NCBI GenBank assembly: GCA_964643295.1
Contig: CAZXSN010000003.1
Span: 37,044 to 101,043 of the forward strand
Length of the DNA stretch: 64,000 nucleotides
Source: Merdiplasma sp964643295
GTDB lineage: Bacteria; Bacillota; Clostridia; Lachnospirales; Lachnospiraceae
Direction: 5' to 3'
Positions 9,538 through 18,068 of the stretch are shown in pieces. A model generated the notes under the pieces. It saw nothing but the letters and a program-made list of their open reading frames with translations, searched no databases and had not been told where the DNA came from. How positions within the stretch are numbered: position 1 is the stretch's first letter; every line of letters begins with the position of its first letter. The position numbers were made by a program, and so were the translations under genes.

Positions 9538-9888
9538 CTACCTATCCTCTTTGTCCCTGTTTTGGCTGCGCTTCGGATCGAATCCATTCGGATACCGCTC
9601 ATGAAGCTTCACGATGTTCATCGTGAGCAGATCCTCCAGTGTAGTTCCAAGGAGGCAGGCTCCAAGAGCCACATACCAGGCGACATCGCCAAGTTCTCTC
9701 TTCAGGTGCTCCTTATCCAGTTCATGGCCCTGGTACAGGTGCTTTTTGATCAGGTCAGCGATTTCTCCGGATTCTCCGCAAAGTCCCAGTGCTACGTCGC
9801 AAAGCCCTTTTTCTTCGTCAAACAGAAGCTCCGGATTTGCCGTTTTAAGCGCCATCCTCTGGTATTCATTGATAGACTCAATAGACAC
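9538..9888 (-). CDS. MazG-like nucleotide pyrophosphohydrolase
   Basis: A protein of 116 residues if it starts at the GTG at 9886-9888, which has AGGGAGGG seven bases upstream; the frame is open back to 10035 but lacks a ribosome binding site there. It contains the all-alpha NTP pyrophosphatase signature: CGESGEIADLIKK (ExxE) followed about 25 residues later by KRELGDVAWYVA (ExxD), which bind Mg2+. Members hydrolyse nucleoside triphosphates, often aberrant ones, to monophosphates. It starts SIESINEYQRMALKTANP, typical of the single-domain MazG-like group. The substrate cannot be told from sequence. Confidence 0.85.
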   Translation of the reverse strand: MSIESINEYQRMALKTANPELLFDEEKGLCDVALGLCGESGEIADLIKKHLYQGHELDKEHLKRELGDVAWYVALGACLLGTTLEDLLTMNIVKLHERYPNGFDPKRSQNRDKEDR

Positions 9889-9998
9889 GATTTTTCCCTC
9901 CCTCATCCTGTAAAGCAGTAATCTAGGTTTCCGGGAACCTATGCTGATTTTCCGGGATCTTTCAATTCCAGGGATCGGATTCCCTGTCGTTTTTTCTG

Positions 9999-10036
9999 AC
10001 AGAAAAAAGGTGCCGCGACCGAAAGGCCGCGGCACT
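9999..10036 (-). terminator. terminator after GGGtGRT operon
   Basis: On the minus strand GTGCCGCG and CGCGGCAC arms flank a small loop and are followed by CTTTTTTCTG. Confidence 0.88.
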
Positions 10037-10059
10037 CTCTATGTGCAATATTTGTCAGA

Positions 10060-11070
10060 TCAGAACTTTCCCGCGTCGGCTGCTTCCTGTACGGAAACGG
10101 CAACAGCAACGGTCATACCGACCATCGGGTTGTTGCCCGCGCCGATGAGGCCCATCATCTCCACGTGCGCCGGCACGGAGGACGAACCCGCGAACTGGGC
10201 ATCGGAGTGCATACGGCCAAGCGTATCGGTCATACCATAGGAAGCCGGACCGGCTGCCATGTTGTCGGGATGAAGCGTGCGTCCCGTGCCGCCGCCGGAG
10301 GCCACGGAGAAGTACTTCTTGCCCTTCTCGTTGCATTCCTTCTTATAGGTGCCGGCTACCGGATGCTGGAACCTGGTCGGGTTCGTGGAGTTGCCGGTGA
10401 TGGAGACGTCCACGCCCTCTTTCCACATGATGGCCACACCCTCGGGAACGCTGTTCGCGCCGTAGCAGTTCACCTTCGCGCGAACGCCGGTCGAATAGGA
10501 CTTCCGGGAGATCTCTTTCACCTCATTGGTGTAGGGATCATATTCCGTCTCCACAAACGTGAAGCCGTTGATACGGGAGATGATCTGCGCCGCATCCTTG
10601 CCGAGACCGTTTAAGATGACACGGAGGGGTTTCTTGCGGACTCTGTTCGCTTTCTCAGCGATACCGATCGCGCCTTCCGCAGCCGCGAAGGATTCATGGC
10701 CGGCCAGGAAGCAGAAGCAGTCGGTGTCCTCTTCCAGCAGCATCTTGCCAAGGTTGCCATGGCCTAAGCCAACCTTACGGGTATCCGCCACGGAACCCGG
10801 GATACAGAACGCCTGCAGGCCTTCGCCGATAGCGGCAGCCGCGTCCGCGGCCCTGCGGCAGTTCTTCTTGATGGCGATCGCCGCGCCTACCGTGTAAGCC
10901 CAGCATGCATTCTCGAAGCAGATCGGCTGGATGCTTCTCACCTGATCATAGACGTTTAAACCGGCATCTTTCGTGATTTTCTCCGCTTCCTCGATGGAAG
11001 AAATACCATAGCTGTTTAAGACAGCATTGATCTTGTCAATACGTCTTTCATAGGATTCAAATAATGCCAT
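10060..11070 (-). CDS. GGGtGRT family protein
   Basis: A 336-residue protein of the family named for its GGGTGRT motif, here SVASGGGTGRTLHPDN at about residues 275-290. I choose the ATG at 11068-11070 (MALFESYERR) because GGAGGAGG lies 8 bases before it. The sequence is Gly/Ala-rich with conserved-looking segments FCFLAGHESFAAAEGAIGI, RVILNGLGKDAAQIISRING and GNSTNPTRFQHPVAG. The family is known from anaerobes and has no assigned reaction as far as I know. It sits immediately downstream of an iron-sulfur scaffold-like gene, a pairing I recall as recurrent, which suggests a role in Fe-S or metal metabolism (inference). Confidence 0.85.
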   Translation of the reverse strand: MALFESYERRIDKINAVLNSYGISSIEEAEKITKDAGLNVYDQVRSIQPICFENACWAYTVGAAIAIKKNCRRAADAAAAIGEGLQAFCIPGSVADTRKVGLGHGNLGKMLLEEDTDCFCFLAGHESFAAAEGAIGIAEKANRVRKKPLRVILNGLGKDAAQIISRINGFTFVETEYDPYTNEVKEISRKSYSTGVRAKVNCYGANSVPEGVAIMWKEGVDVSITGNSTNPTRFQHPVAGTYKKECNEKGKKYFSVASGGGTGRTLHPDNMAAGPASYGMTDTLGRMHSDAQFAGSSSVPAHVEMMGLIGAGNNPMVGMTVAVAVSVQEAADAGKF

Positions 11071-11088
11071 TACCGTTACCTCCTCCAA

Positions 11089-11781
11089 TTATTCTTTTCT
11101 CGGATCAATGATCTTGACAGCATCCGCTACGCGGCCATACTGGCCTTTGGCTTTCTCCCAGGCAGTGTTGGGATCGTCACCCTTCTTGATGAAGTCGGTC
11201 ATCTTTCCAAGGGATACGTACTGATAGCCAATGATCTGGTCGTCCTCATCCAGAGCGATCCCGGTCACATAGCCTTCGGCCATTTCCAGGTAACGGGGGC
11301 CTTTCTTCAGTGTGCCGTACATGGTTCCGACCTGGGAGCGTAAGCCCTTGCCCAGATCTTCCAGACCTGCGCCTACCGCCAGCCCATCCTCGGAGAACGC
11401 GGACTGAGAACGCCCGTAAACGATCTGCAGGAACAGATCTATCATGGCCGTGTTGATCGCGTCACAGACAAGGTCCGTGTTCAGCGCTTCCAGAACCGTG
11501 AGGCCGGGAAGGATCTCGGCTGCCATGGCCGCAGAATGAGTCATGCCGGAGCATCCGATCGTCTCAATCAGGCATTCCTGGATAATTCCGTCTTTTACGT
11601 TCATGGAAAGTTTGCAGGCACCCTGCTCCGGGGCACACCAGCCTACACCGTGTGTGAAGCCGGAAATGTCCTTGACTTCCTTCGCCTGCACCCATTTTGC
11701 CTCTTCCGGTATCGGAGCGGCACCATGATGTACTCCCTGTGCCACCGGGCACATTTCTTCTACTTCTCGTGAATAGATCAT
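11089..11781 (-). CDS. iron-sulfur cluster scaffold-like protein (NifU/IscU-related)
   Basis: A 230-residue protein; the ATG at 11779-11781 (MIYSREVEEMCPVAQG) has AAGGAG upstream. Cysteines occur in MCPVAQG, GWCAPEQGACKLSMNV and IETIGCSGMTHSAAM; the last resembles the conserved GCS/GCSGxT loop of IscU/NifU scaffolds. LPGLTVLEALNTD follows, as in that fold. The C-terminal half (QVGTMYGTLKKGPRYLEMAE) is an extension beyond plain IscU. The gene is 18 bp from the GGGtGRT gene and surely cotranscribed with it. The domain resemblance is visible; the actual client is unknown. Confidence 0.8.
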   Translation of the reverse strand: MIYSREVEEMCPVAQGVHHGAAPIPEEAKWVQAKEVKDISGFTHGVGWCAPEQGACKLSMNVKDGIIQECLIETIGCSGMTHSAAMAAEILPGLTVLEALNTDLVCDAINTAMIDLFLQIVYGRSQSAFSEDGLAVGAGLEDLGKGLRSQVGTMYGTLKKGPRYLEMAEGYVTGIALDEDDQIIGYQYVSLGKMTDFIKKGDDPNTAWEKAKGQYGRVADAVKIIDPRKE

Positions 11782-11929
11782 TCTTAGACTCCTTTCCAAA
11801 ATTGATAACGTGGTTCCTGCCTGCGCTCGATAATTTCACGGAGTACGGCTGCGCATAAGCGTTCCTTTCTCTTTCAGAGGGGGATACCGATTTTTCTCCG
11901 CCCGCCTCTGCAAAAACTACTGGAAATAG

Positions 11930-11966
11930 GCACGTCATCCTCCCATTTACGTGCGGGAGGATTTCT
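11930..11966 (-). other. hairpin with two alternative pairings
   Basis: Between the nucleotidyltransferase and the Fe-S scaffold genes, the minus strand carries ATCCTCCC...GGGAGGAT, a perfect 8-bp stem. It is interleaved with GCACGT...ACGTGC, which competes with it. There is no T-run, so it is not a standard terminator. Confidence 0.35.
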
Positions 11967-12021
11967 GCTTTGCACTGTTAAAGACATTTTCTCACAGATT
12001 GCCGGATTCGTCCAGTATTTT

Positions 12022-12939
12022 TCACCACAAATTTTTCGGATAGACACCGGCATTTTTAAGCGACCGCAGCGCTTCCACCACCGTCTGTTTATCCTCCTGG
12101 TAGGTCACTCCGTACCAGCGGTCCTCGGTGCGCAGTACCTGTACGCTGGCTCTGCCCTCCGTGAGGAGCTCATCCACGACAAACGGCAGGAAATACTCGC
12201 ATTTAAGCGGATTGACCGGCAGGTTCTTCCGGAGAAATTCCGGGAACTTTTCCGAAAGACCGTTTAGCAGGCTTTCCGTAAAGCCCCACATATTTAAGGA
12301 AACCAGGCTGTCCGCGTTTAAGTCCACCCAGGTGGCCCCCTCATCTTCCGTGTAGGCTGCCCCGTCCTTTGTTCTGATGATATGGGTGCGCTCATGGATA
12401 TCGGTCAGAAAGCCGTTTTCATCCACCTGGCATACTCCCCTTGCCACATGTCCGTTTTCCGTGAGGGTGTTTTTCAGCACATAGCCGACCATCGCGTAAG
12501 CGTACTTTTCGCCGTCCTCATGGGTGGTCAAAAAATCGAAGATCAGCTGAAAAGCTGAGGCCCCGTAGTAATCGTCGGCATTGATCACCGCGAACGGCCC
12601 GTGGATCCTGTCCAGACAGGAGAGCACGGCATGGCCGGTTCCCCAGGGTTTCTCCCTTCCTTCGGGGACGGAAAACCCTTCCGGGAGGTTGGTAAGCTCC
12701 TGAAAGACATAGGTGACATCCATATATTTGGCGATACGGTCGCCGATACACTCCTTAAAGACTTCCTCATTTTCCTTCTTTATAATGAAAACCACTTTTT
12801 CAAATCCGGCTTTGCGGGCATCATACAGGGAAAAATCGATAATGATGTGTCCCTGTTCGTCGATGGGATCGATCTGCTTCAACCCTCCGTAGCGGCTTCC
12901 CATGCCCGCCGCCATGATTACTAAAACTGGTTTTTCCAT
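12022..12939 (-). CDS. sugar-phosphate nucleotidyltransferase
   Basis: A 305-residue enzyme with an N-terminal nucleotide-binding loop VIMAAGMGSRYGGLKQIDP (7-25) and the metal-binding VINADDYYG at about residue 118. These define the NTP_transferase superfamily, which joins an NTP to a sugar-1-phosphate. PWGTGHAVLSC matches the GTAxAL-type substrate loop. There is no beta-helix C-terminus, unlike GlgC. It is closest in layout to UTP-glucose-1-phosphate uridylyltransferase-like proteins, but substrate and base are not fixed by what I see. The start has AGGAGGAG 5 bases upstream. It appears monocistronic. Confidence 0.8.
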   Translation of the reverse strand: MEKPVLVIMAAGMGSRYGGLKQIDPIDEQGHIIIDFSLYDARKAGFEKVVFIIKKENEEVFKECIGDRIAKYMDVTYVFQELTNLPEGFSVPEGREKPWGTGHAVLSCLDRIHGPFAVINADDYYGASAFQLIFDFLTTHEDGEKYAYAMVGYVLKNTLTENGHVARGVCQVDENGFLTDIHERTHIIRTKDGAAYTEDEGATWVDLNADSLVSLNMWGFTESLLNGLSEKFPEFLRKNLPVNPLKCEYFLPFVVDELLTEGRASVQVLRTEDRWYGVTYQEDKQTVVEALRSLKNAGVYPKNLW

Positions 12940-13079
12940 GATTCTCCTCCTGCTTTTGTTCCGTTGGTTTTTTGAGAATGGACCGAGCCTTTAGCTTCCC
13001 GCGTTCTTAAGGTGCTGCCCTTTCACAAAAGCTTTTTTCCGCAGTTTCCAGGAAGGCCCGTCGAATTCACACTCGTACC

Positions 13080-13108
13080 ATCTTATCACGGATTTTTTCC
13101 GAGTGCAA
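13080..13108 (-). promoter_or_regulatory. promoter of the nucleotidyltransferase
   Basis: On the minus strand TTGCAC (13103-13108) and TAAGAT (13080-13085) are separated by 17 bp. The leader to the start codon at 12939 would be about 130 nt. Confidence 0.6.
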
Positions 13109-13131
13109 TTTCTTTTTCACTGTGATACACT
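13109..13131 (+). promoter_or_regulatory. possible divergent promoter of the YprB-type gene
   Basis: TGATACACT gives an extended -10 (TGA before TACACT, 13126-13131) on the plus strand. Its -35 region would overlap the minus-strand promoter. The rest of 12940-13252 shows nothing else. Confidence 0.3.
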
Positions 13132-13252
13132 AACGAAGAGACGAAAAAAAGAGACCGGCAAAGGACCGCAAGATCCCTGACACCGGAAGAACCGGAAGAA
13201 ACGAGACAAAACCGAAGAAACGTAAACTTATACACCCCGAAAGGAGCCTGCC

Positions 13253-14425
13253 ATGATCATCGACCGCCATCCTCTTACCGCTTCCGACGAATATTTGTCC
13301 TCCCGGGGACTTCTTAGCGGGGACTGCTGCTTTTTTGATATCGAGACCACCGGCTTTTCCGCTTCCACTTCCCACCTCTATCTGATCGGGGCAGCCGTTT
13401 ATGACGAATCCGACGGGCAGTGGAGCATTGTGCAGTGGCTTTGCGAAAAGCTTTGGGAGGAAGCGGATCTATTGCGGGCTTTCGCTAAGTTTCTGGAAGC
13501 TTATTCTACGGTCGTGCACTTTAACGGGAACCGCTTTGACATCCCCTATCTGGAACAGAAATACACACAGTACCAGATCCCCTCTCCTTTCACGGGGCGG
13601 CAATCCGTGGATCTCTACCAGGAGTTTCGTCCGCTGAAATCCTTCCTTCACTTAAAGGAGATGAACCAGAAAGCTTTGGAGGTGTATCTGGGCCTTCACC
13701 GCAGCGATGTTTACGATGGAGGCAGGTTGATCCCGGTCTACCGCGATTTCCTAAAAACCGGTTCCGAGGAGGACAAGAGACTGCTTTTGCTGCATAACCG
13801 GGAGGACGTAAGCGGCATGTTCACGCTGACCGGTCTTTACGGATTTTTACATTTTCTGCAGCCTCAGATGAATGAGAGGATTGGGCCTGTTTTGCCTGAT
13901 GAAAAGGGCACTGAGCCACAGAACAAGCTCGAAAGCCCAAGGGAGGATTTCCACTGCGAAGGGAAGCTGATCACGCAGAATGAGGAGCGGTTTTTGCAGC
14001 TTACCTTTGCGCTTCGGCCCCCGGTTCCCAGATCTTTTGAAGCGGAGTATCCCTGGGGGAAACTTTCGCTGTCAGGTGATCAGGGGACCTTCACGGTTCC
14101 CTTCTTTAACGGTACCTTACGCTACTTCTTCCCGGATTACCGGAACTACTATTACCTGCCGCAGGAAGATACCGCCATCCACAAAAGCGTCGCCGTCTAC
14201 GTCGATAAAGCCTACCGGGAACCGGCAAAGGCCGCCAACTGCTATGTAAAACAGGAGGGTGTATTTCTGCCTCAGCCTTTTGAAGACTTCACTCCGGTAT
14301 ACCGGAAAGAGTACAATGATCCTTTGCGGTACTTTCTCTGGAAGGAGGAGGATCCTGATAATCCTTCGAACTTGTGTGCCTACTGTCAGGTTTTGCTTGC
14401 GGCTGTGCGGGCATCATGCGGATGA
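13253..14425 (+). CDS. YprB-type ribonuclease H-like exonuclease
   Basis: A 390-residue protein with AAAGGAG before its ATG. The DEDD-type nuclease core occupies about residues 25-200: CFFDIETTGFSA (first Asp and Glu), VVHFNGNRFDIPYLEQK (Asp after Asn-Gly-Asn), and LLLHNREDVSGMFTL (last acidic residues). This is the arrangement of the RNase H-like YprB domain, related to the proofreading exonuclease fold. The C-terminal 190 residues are beta-rich and aromatic (FFNGTLRYFFPDYRNYYYLP) and look like a separate domain common to these proteins. The biological substrate is unknown. It is convergent with the S1 gene, with a shared terminator between them. Confidence 0.8.
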   Translation: MIIDRHPLTASDEYLSSRGLLSGDCCFFDIETTGFSASTSHLYLIGAAVYDESDGQWSIVQWLCEKLWEEADLLRAFAKFLEAYSTVVHFNGNRFDIPYLEQKYTQYQIPSPFTGRQSVDLYQEFRPLKSFLHLKEMNQKALEVYLGLHRSDVYDGGRLIPVYRDFLKTGSEEDKRLLLLHNREDVSGMFTLTGLYGFLHFLQPQMNERIGPVLPDEKGTEPQNKLESPREDFHCEGKLITQNEERFLQLTFALRPPVPRSFEAEYPWGKLSLSGDQGTFTVPFFNGTLRYFFPDYRNYYYLPQEDTAIHKSVAVYVDKAYREPAKAANCYVKQEGVFLPQPFEDFTPVYRKEYNDPLRYFLWKEEDPDNPSNLCAYCQVLLAAVRASCG

Positions 14426-14624
14426 AGAAAAAACAGGAGCCTTTCGTACTGTCTATGATGAGAGGCTTAACAGCTTTCCTCGAAAGCAAACATATGTTTG
14501 ATAGTAGGAGGGTTTACGTTAAAGACAGCATCCCTCAAAACCACGGCTGCAATCAAAAACCAGAGGACATACATAAGAACATAAGCATAAAAAATGATCA
14601 TAAAAACAAACAAAAAGGCAGAAA
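14426..14624. other. intergenic, no gene seen
   Basis: The space between convergent genes. It contains an A-rich stretch with many AAAACA repeats on the plus strand leading into the terminator. The open frames on both strands are low-complexity. Confidence 0.5.
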
Positions 14625-14673
14625 AACAGAAAAACAAAAAACAGAAAACAGGGCGGTTTCCACCGCCCTGTTT
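14625..14673 (-). terminator. strong terminator downstream of the S1 operon
   Basis: AAACAGGGCGG pairs perfectly with CCGCCCTGTTT around GTGGAAA. On the minus strand it is followed by a T-rich tail. The plus strand also has some T residues after the stem, so it may act in both directions. Confidence 0.85.
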
Positions 14674-14844
14674 GAGTTTCTTCCTTATTAAACATGCCCT
14701 CACTGCTTCTTTCATCCCCGGCGAAAGCAGAATACCGATCAGACGATCGCTGCCTTAGCTGGATCCGGAAAAATGTCCGCCGCTGAAACTGCCGGAGCAC
14801 GTAAGAGCGTCTTTGCAAAAGGACTTATCCTTCCGATGGGGAGC

Positions 14845-16164
14845 TTACTCCTGAGGAGCTTCCTCCGCGGCTGCCGGTGCTTCTTCAGCGGGAGTTTCTT
14901 CGGCTGGCGCTTCCGCAGGCTCTTCTGCGGGTGCTTCCGCAGCTTCCACCGCGGGCTCTTCCGCCGGTGCTTCTTCAGCCGGTGCCGCTTCTTCAGCTGG
15001 AGCTTCCTCAACAGGAGCTGGCTCGGGTTCCGGTTCCGCCGGTGCCGGTGCGGGTTCCGCAGCCGCTGCTGCCGCCGCGGCTCTTGCCGCTGCCGCCGCT
15101 CTTCTGGATGCCGGAGTCTCAAGCGCCTTCATGCTCAGGCTGATCTTGCGGTCCGTTCCGTTGAAGTCCACGATCTTCGCGGTGACTTCCTGTCCGACTT
15201 TCAGCACATCCGAAGGCTTGTCCACATGCTCATGGGAGATCTGGGATACATGAAGCAGCGCGTCCACGCCCGGCTCCAGTTCCACAAAGGCCCCAAAGTC
15301 CGTCATACGGGCAACCCGTCCGGTTACGACGGAGCCTGCGGCAAACTTCTCGGAGGCATTCAGCCACGGGTTCTTGTCCGGGAACTTCATGCTGAGCGCG
15401 ATCTTCTCGCCGTTGATGTCCTTGATCAGGACCGTTACCTTTTCGCCAACTTTGAAGACCTTCTTCGGGTTCTCCACATGTCCCCAGGACATCTCGGAGA
15501 TGTGCAGCAGTCCGTCCGCACCGCCCAGGTCGATGAAAGCACCGAAATCGGTTACATTCTTCACAACGCCTTCTACCGTATCGCCCACCGAGATCCGCTC
15601 AAACAGAGCCTTCTGCAGTTCGGCCTTTCTTGCCACCAGAAGCTGCTTGCGGTCGCCGATGATTCTTCTCCTTCTCGGATTGAACTCGGTGATGACGAAT
15701 TCGATTTCCTGTCCGGCGTATTTCTCCAGATTCTTCTCATAGGTGTCAGAAACGAGGCTGGCCGGGATGAACACCCTGGTCCCCTCTACGAGAACGCTCA
15801 GTCCTCCGCCAAGCACCTGCACAACCGGTGCCTTGAGCACTTCCTGCGTCTCAAACGCCTCTTCCAGGCGCTTATTCCCTCTCTCCGCGACCAGACGCTT
15901 GTAGGTCAGAAGGATCTGGCCCTCGCCGTCATTCACCTTCAGAACCTTCGCTTCCATGGTGTCATTCACATGCACCAGCTCACGCAGATCCGCGTTCGAA
16001 TCATTCGTGTATTCGTTCTTGGTGATAATGCCGTCAGCCTTGCAGCCGATGTTTAAGATGATCTCGTCCTCTTTCACATCGATGACGGTCCCCTCGACCA
16101 CTTCACCGTTATGAATGGTCTTAAACGATTCCTCCAGCATCTGATCAAAACTTAACTCTGACAT
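14845..16164 (-). CDS. rpsA: ribosomal protein S1 homologue with acidic Ala/Pro/Glu tail
   Basis: A 439-residue protein with four S1 RNA-binding domains at about 18-90, 100-170, 190-260 and 275-350. The last two carry the classical VKNVTDFGAFIDLGGADGLL and ARMTDFGAFVELEPGVDALL strands. The first two are more divergent, as usual in Firmicutes S1-like proteins. Residues from about 358 onward are low-complexity: an Ala-rich block, then PAEEAP-type repeats, strongly acidic. The ATG lies inside the end of ispH (13-base overlap), with GAGGAGG ten bases upstream. In many Clostridia the IspH and S1 functions are a single fused protein; here they are separate but overlapping. Confidence 0.9.
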   Translation of the reverse strand: MSELSFDQMLEESFKTIHNGEVVEGTVIDVKEDEIILNIGCKADGIITKNEYTNDSNADLRELVHVNDTMEAKVLKVNDGEGQILLTYKRLVAERGNKRLEEAFETQEVLKAPVVQVLGGGLSVLVEGTRVFIPASLVSDTYEKNLEKYAGQEIEFVITEFNPRRRRIIGDRKQLLVARKAELQKALFERISVGDTVEGVVKNVTDFGAFIDLGGADGLLHISEMSWGHVENPKKVFKVGEKVTVLIKDINGEKIALSMKFPDKNPWLNASEKFAAGSVVTGRVARMTDFGAFVELEPGVDALLHVSQISHEHVDKPSDVLKVGQEVTAKIVDFNGTDRKISLSMKALETPASRRAAAAARAAAAAAAAEPAPAPAEPEPEPAPVEEAPAEEAAPAEEAPAEEPAVEAAEAPAEEPAEAPAEETPAEEAPAAAEEAPQE

Positions 16165-17000
16165 TGTTTTGATACCTCCTCAATCAAATTATTTGGGGTG
16201 GAAGCCCCTGCCGTAATACCTACCCGTCCGCTGGATGGCAATCGCCAAAGATCTAAGTCATTAAGCGTCTGTATATAGTAAGTATTGACACATTCCCTTT
16301 TGCAGATCTCGAACAGTTTCTGCGTATTGGAACTGTGTTTGCCGCCAATCACGATCATCGCGTCTGACTCCCTTGCGATCGCTCTGGCTTCTGTCTGCCG
16401 CTCCTCGGTTGCGTTGCAGATGGTATTCAGAACTGCATTTGTATCATAGCGCATTTTCAAAAGAATTTCAACCAGTTTATCAAATTTCTTGTAATTAAAT
16501 GTTGTCTGGCTGACGATGCACAGAGGTTTGCCCGTCAGAGGTCGAAAATTGGCCGCTTCTTCCTCGGTTTCCACGACCGTGACCTCCCCGTTGGCCCAGC
16601 CTTTGATGCCTTCCACCTCCGGGTGAGAGGCGCTGCCGATGATCACGATCTCCGCGCCCTCCGCGCTTTTTTCACTTACGATGGTGTGGATCTTCTTGAC
16701 AAAGGGGCAGGTGGCGTCGACGAGCTTTAAACCCTGCCGCTCGATCTGGTCATAGATCCTTCTAGGAACCCCATGAGAGCGGATGATCACCGTGCCGTCG
16801 GTTACCCGCTTCAGGTCCTCCTCGTCTTCCAGCACGTGCACCCCTTTCTGCTCTAAGTCCCGCACCACTTCCTCGTTGTGGATGATCGGGCCGTAGGTAT
16901 AGATCGGTTTCTCCCCGCGCTCGACCTGTTCATACACCTGTTCGACCGCCCGGCGCACCCCAAAGCAAAACCCTGCGGTCTTTGCTACCACTACTTCCAT
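16152..17000 (-). CDS. ispH: 4-hydroxy-3-methylbut-2-enyl diphosphate reductase
   Basis: A 282-residue Fe-S enzyme of the MEP pathway, converting HMBPP to IPP and DMAPP. The three cluster-ligand cysteines are visible: KTAGFCFGVRRAVE (about 12), VDATCPFVKKIH (about 96) and TICNATEERQTEA (about 190). The substrate-binding IIRSHGVPRR and GGKHSSNTQKLFEIC motifs are also present. The start has GGAGGAGAC immediately upstream. It lies between cmk and the S1 gene in the order cmk-ispH-rpsA known in Clostridia. IspG is encoded about 20 kb away, so both last MEP steps are in the window. Confidence 0.96.
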   Translation of the reverse strand: MEVVVAKTAGFCFGVRRAVEQVYEQVERGEKPIYTYGPIIHNEEVVRDLEQKGVHVLEDEEDLKRVTDGTVIIRSHGVPRRIYDQIERQGLKLVDATCPFVKKIHTIVSEKSAEGAEIVIIGSASHPEVEGIKGWANGEVTVVETEEEAANFRPLTGKPLCIVSQTTFNYKKFDKLVEILLKMRYDTNAVLNTICNATEERQTEARAIARESDAMIVIGGKHSSNTQKLFEICKRECVNTYYIQTLNDLDLWRLPSSGRVGITAGASTPNNLIEEVSKQCQS

Positions 17001-17025
17001 GTCTCCTCCAAATGGGGAAAACTTT

Positions 17026-17706
17026 TTAACAGCTGATCGTTTCCCGCCGCGTATTCACCAGCGCAAGGATCTTTTGCGTGACTTCCTCGATACTTAGATC
17101 GGAGGTATCCAGATACAGCGCGTCAGGGGCCTGTTTAAGCGGAGCCGTCTTACGGTGGGTATCCCGAAAGTCCCGTTCCTTAATCTCCTCTTCCACTTCC
17201 TCCATGGAGGCGGGCATCCCCTTTTCTTTAAGCTGCAGAAAGCGCCGCTGCGAGCGGGCCTTTAAGCTGGCGGTCAGAAAGACTTTTGCCTGGGCGTTTG
17301 GCAGGATGAAGGTGCCGATGTCCCTTCCGTCCATACAGACATCATGAAGATCAGCGATGGAGCGCTGGAGATTTAAAAGTTTGGCTCTCACAGCGGGCTT
17401 CGCGGAGCAGCGGCTGGCCATCTGGCTTACCTCCTCGGTGCGAATCAGTGCGCTTACGTTTTCTCCGTTTAAAAAGATCTGCTGCTCGTCGTCTTCGTAG
17501 GATAAGGAAACCTCGATCTTTTCAAGGGCTTTAGCAAGGTCTTCCTCCCGGTCGCAGTCCACCCCGTTTCGCAGCAGGTAAAGCGCGATCGCCCGGTACA
17601 TGGCTCCTGTATCCACGTAGAGGAATCCCAGTTCTTTGGCGATTCGTTTGGCAATCGTACTTTTTCCGGCACCGGCCGGTCCGTCCACTGCGATCTGAAA
17701 ACTCAT
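17026..17706 (-). CDS. cmk: cytidylate kinase
   Basis: A 226-residue P-loop kinase phosphorylating CMP and dCMP with ATP. The Walker A loop is GPAGAGKSTIAKRIA (9-23). FLYVDTGAMYRAIALYLL, MDGRDIGTFILPNAQAKVFL and the lid-like RDFRDTHRKTAPLKQAPDAL are family signatures. GGAAGGAGG precedes the ATG. It is 25 bp from ispH and in the same minus-strand operon. Confidence 0.95.
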   Translation of the reverse strand: MSFQIAVDGPAGAGKSTIAKRIAKELGFLYVDTGAMYRAIALYLLRNGVDCDREEDLAKALEKIEVSLSYEDDEQQIFLNGENVSALIRTEEVSQMASRCSAKPAVRAKLLNLQRSIADLHDVCMDGRDIGTFILPNAQAKVFLTASLKARSQRRFLQLKEKGMPASMEEVEEEIKERDFRDTHRKTAPLKQAPDALYLDTSDLSIEEVTQKILALVNTRRETISC

Positions 17707-17865
17707 ATGGTTCCTCCTTCCATCTCCTTCATGCGTTTTTCACACGAACGAAAGTATCCTCCGGGTATACATTTCGTTTGGAACAGGGGACGTGGGAAAA
17801 CTTTTTGCCCTTGTCTTACGGGGTTTAAAGGTACCGGTCTTTCCACCCTTTGCCTTGCGCCTAAG

Positions 17866-18010
17866 ACATCCTTTATCCCCGGATTTTTATCCCCCGCCAA
17901 TTTACACCCGGCCATTTTACACCCGGGCAATTTATCCTCGGATGAAGTATTCCCGGGCAGTGAAAGCCGGTTTTTTCCCCGGGGTTTTTATACCCGTGTG
18001 TTTTATCCCC
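17866..18010. repeat. degenerate 15-bp tandem repeat
   Basis: Between the BaiN-type gene and cmk, about nine units share a 15-base period, for example CGGATTTTTATCCCC, CGCCAATTTACACCC, GGCCATTTTACACCC and GGGCAATTTATCCTC. After a diverged middle come GGGGTTTTTATACCC and GTGTGTTTTATCCCC. The consensus is a T-rich core followed by ACCC/TCCC. Units are diverged, so the array is old. Both strands remain open as pentapeptide repeats, but no start or ribosome binding site supports a protein. The remainder of 17707-18068 shows nothing else. Confidence 0.65.
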
Positions 18011-18068
18011 GTATCTGCGCTCCTCTGTCTCTTCCCGCATGGAAAGATGCCGGTTTTTGCTGCGCGGC

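Noticed and set aside
14773..16056. 427-residue plus-strand frame opposite the S1 gene
   Set aside because: Its sequence is the reverse reading of the Ala/Pro/Glu-rich S1 tail and four S1 domains, with Arg/Cys/Phe-rich low-complexity text and no ribosome binding site.
17703..17930. 75-residue minus frame upstream of cmk, ending in the cmk start
   Set aside because: It is made of the 15-bp repeats and starts at a TTG without a ribosome binding site.
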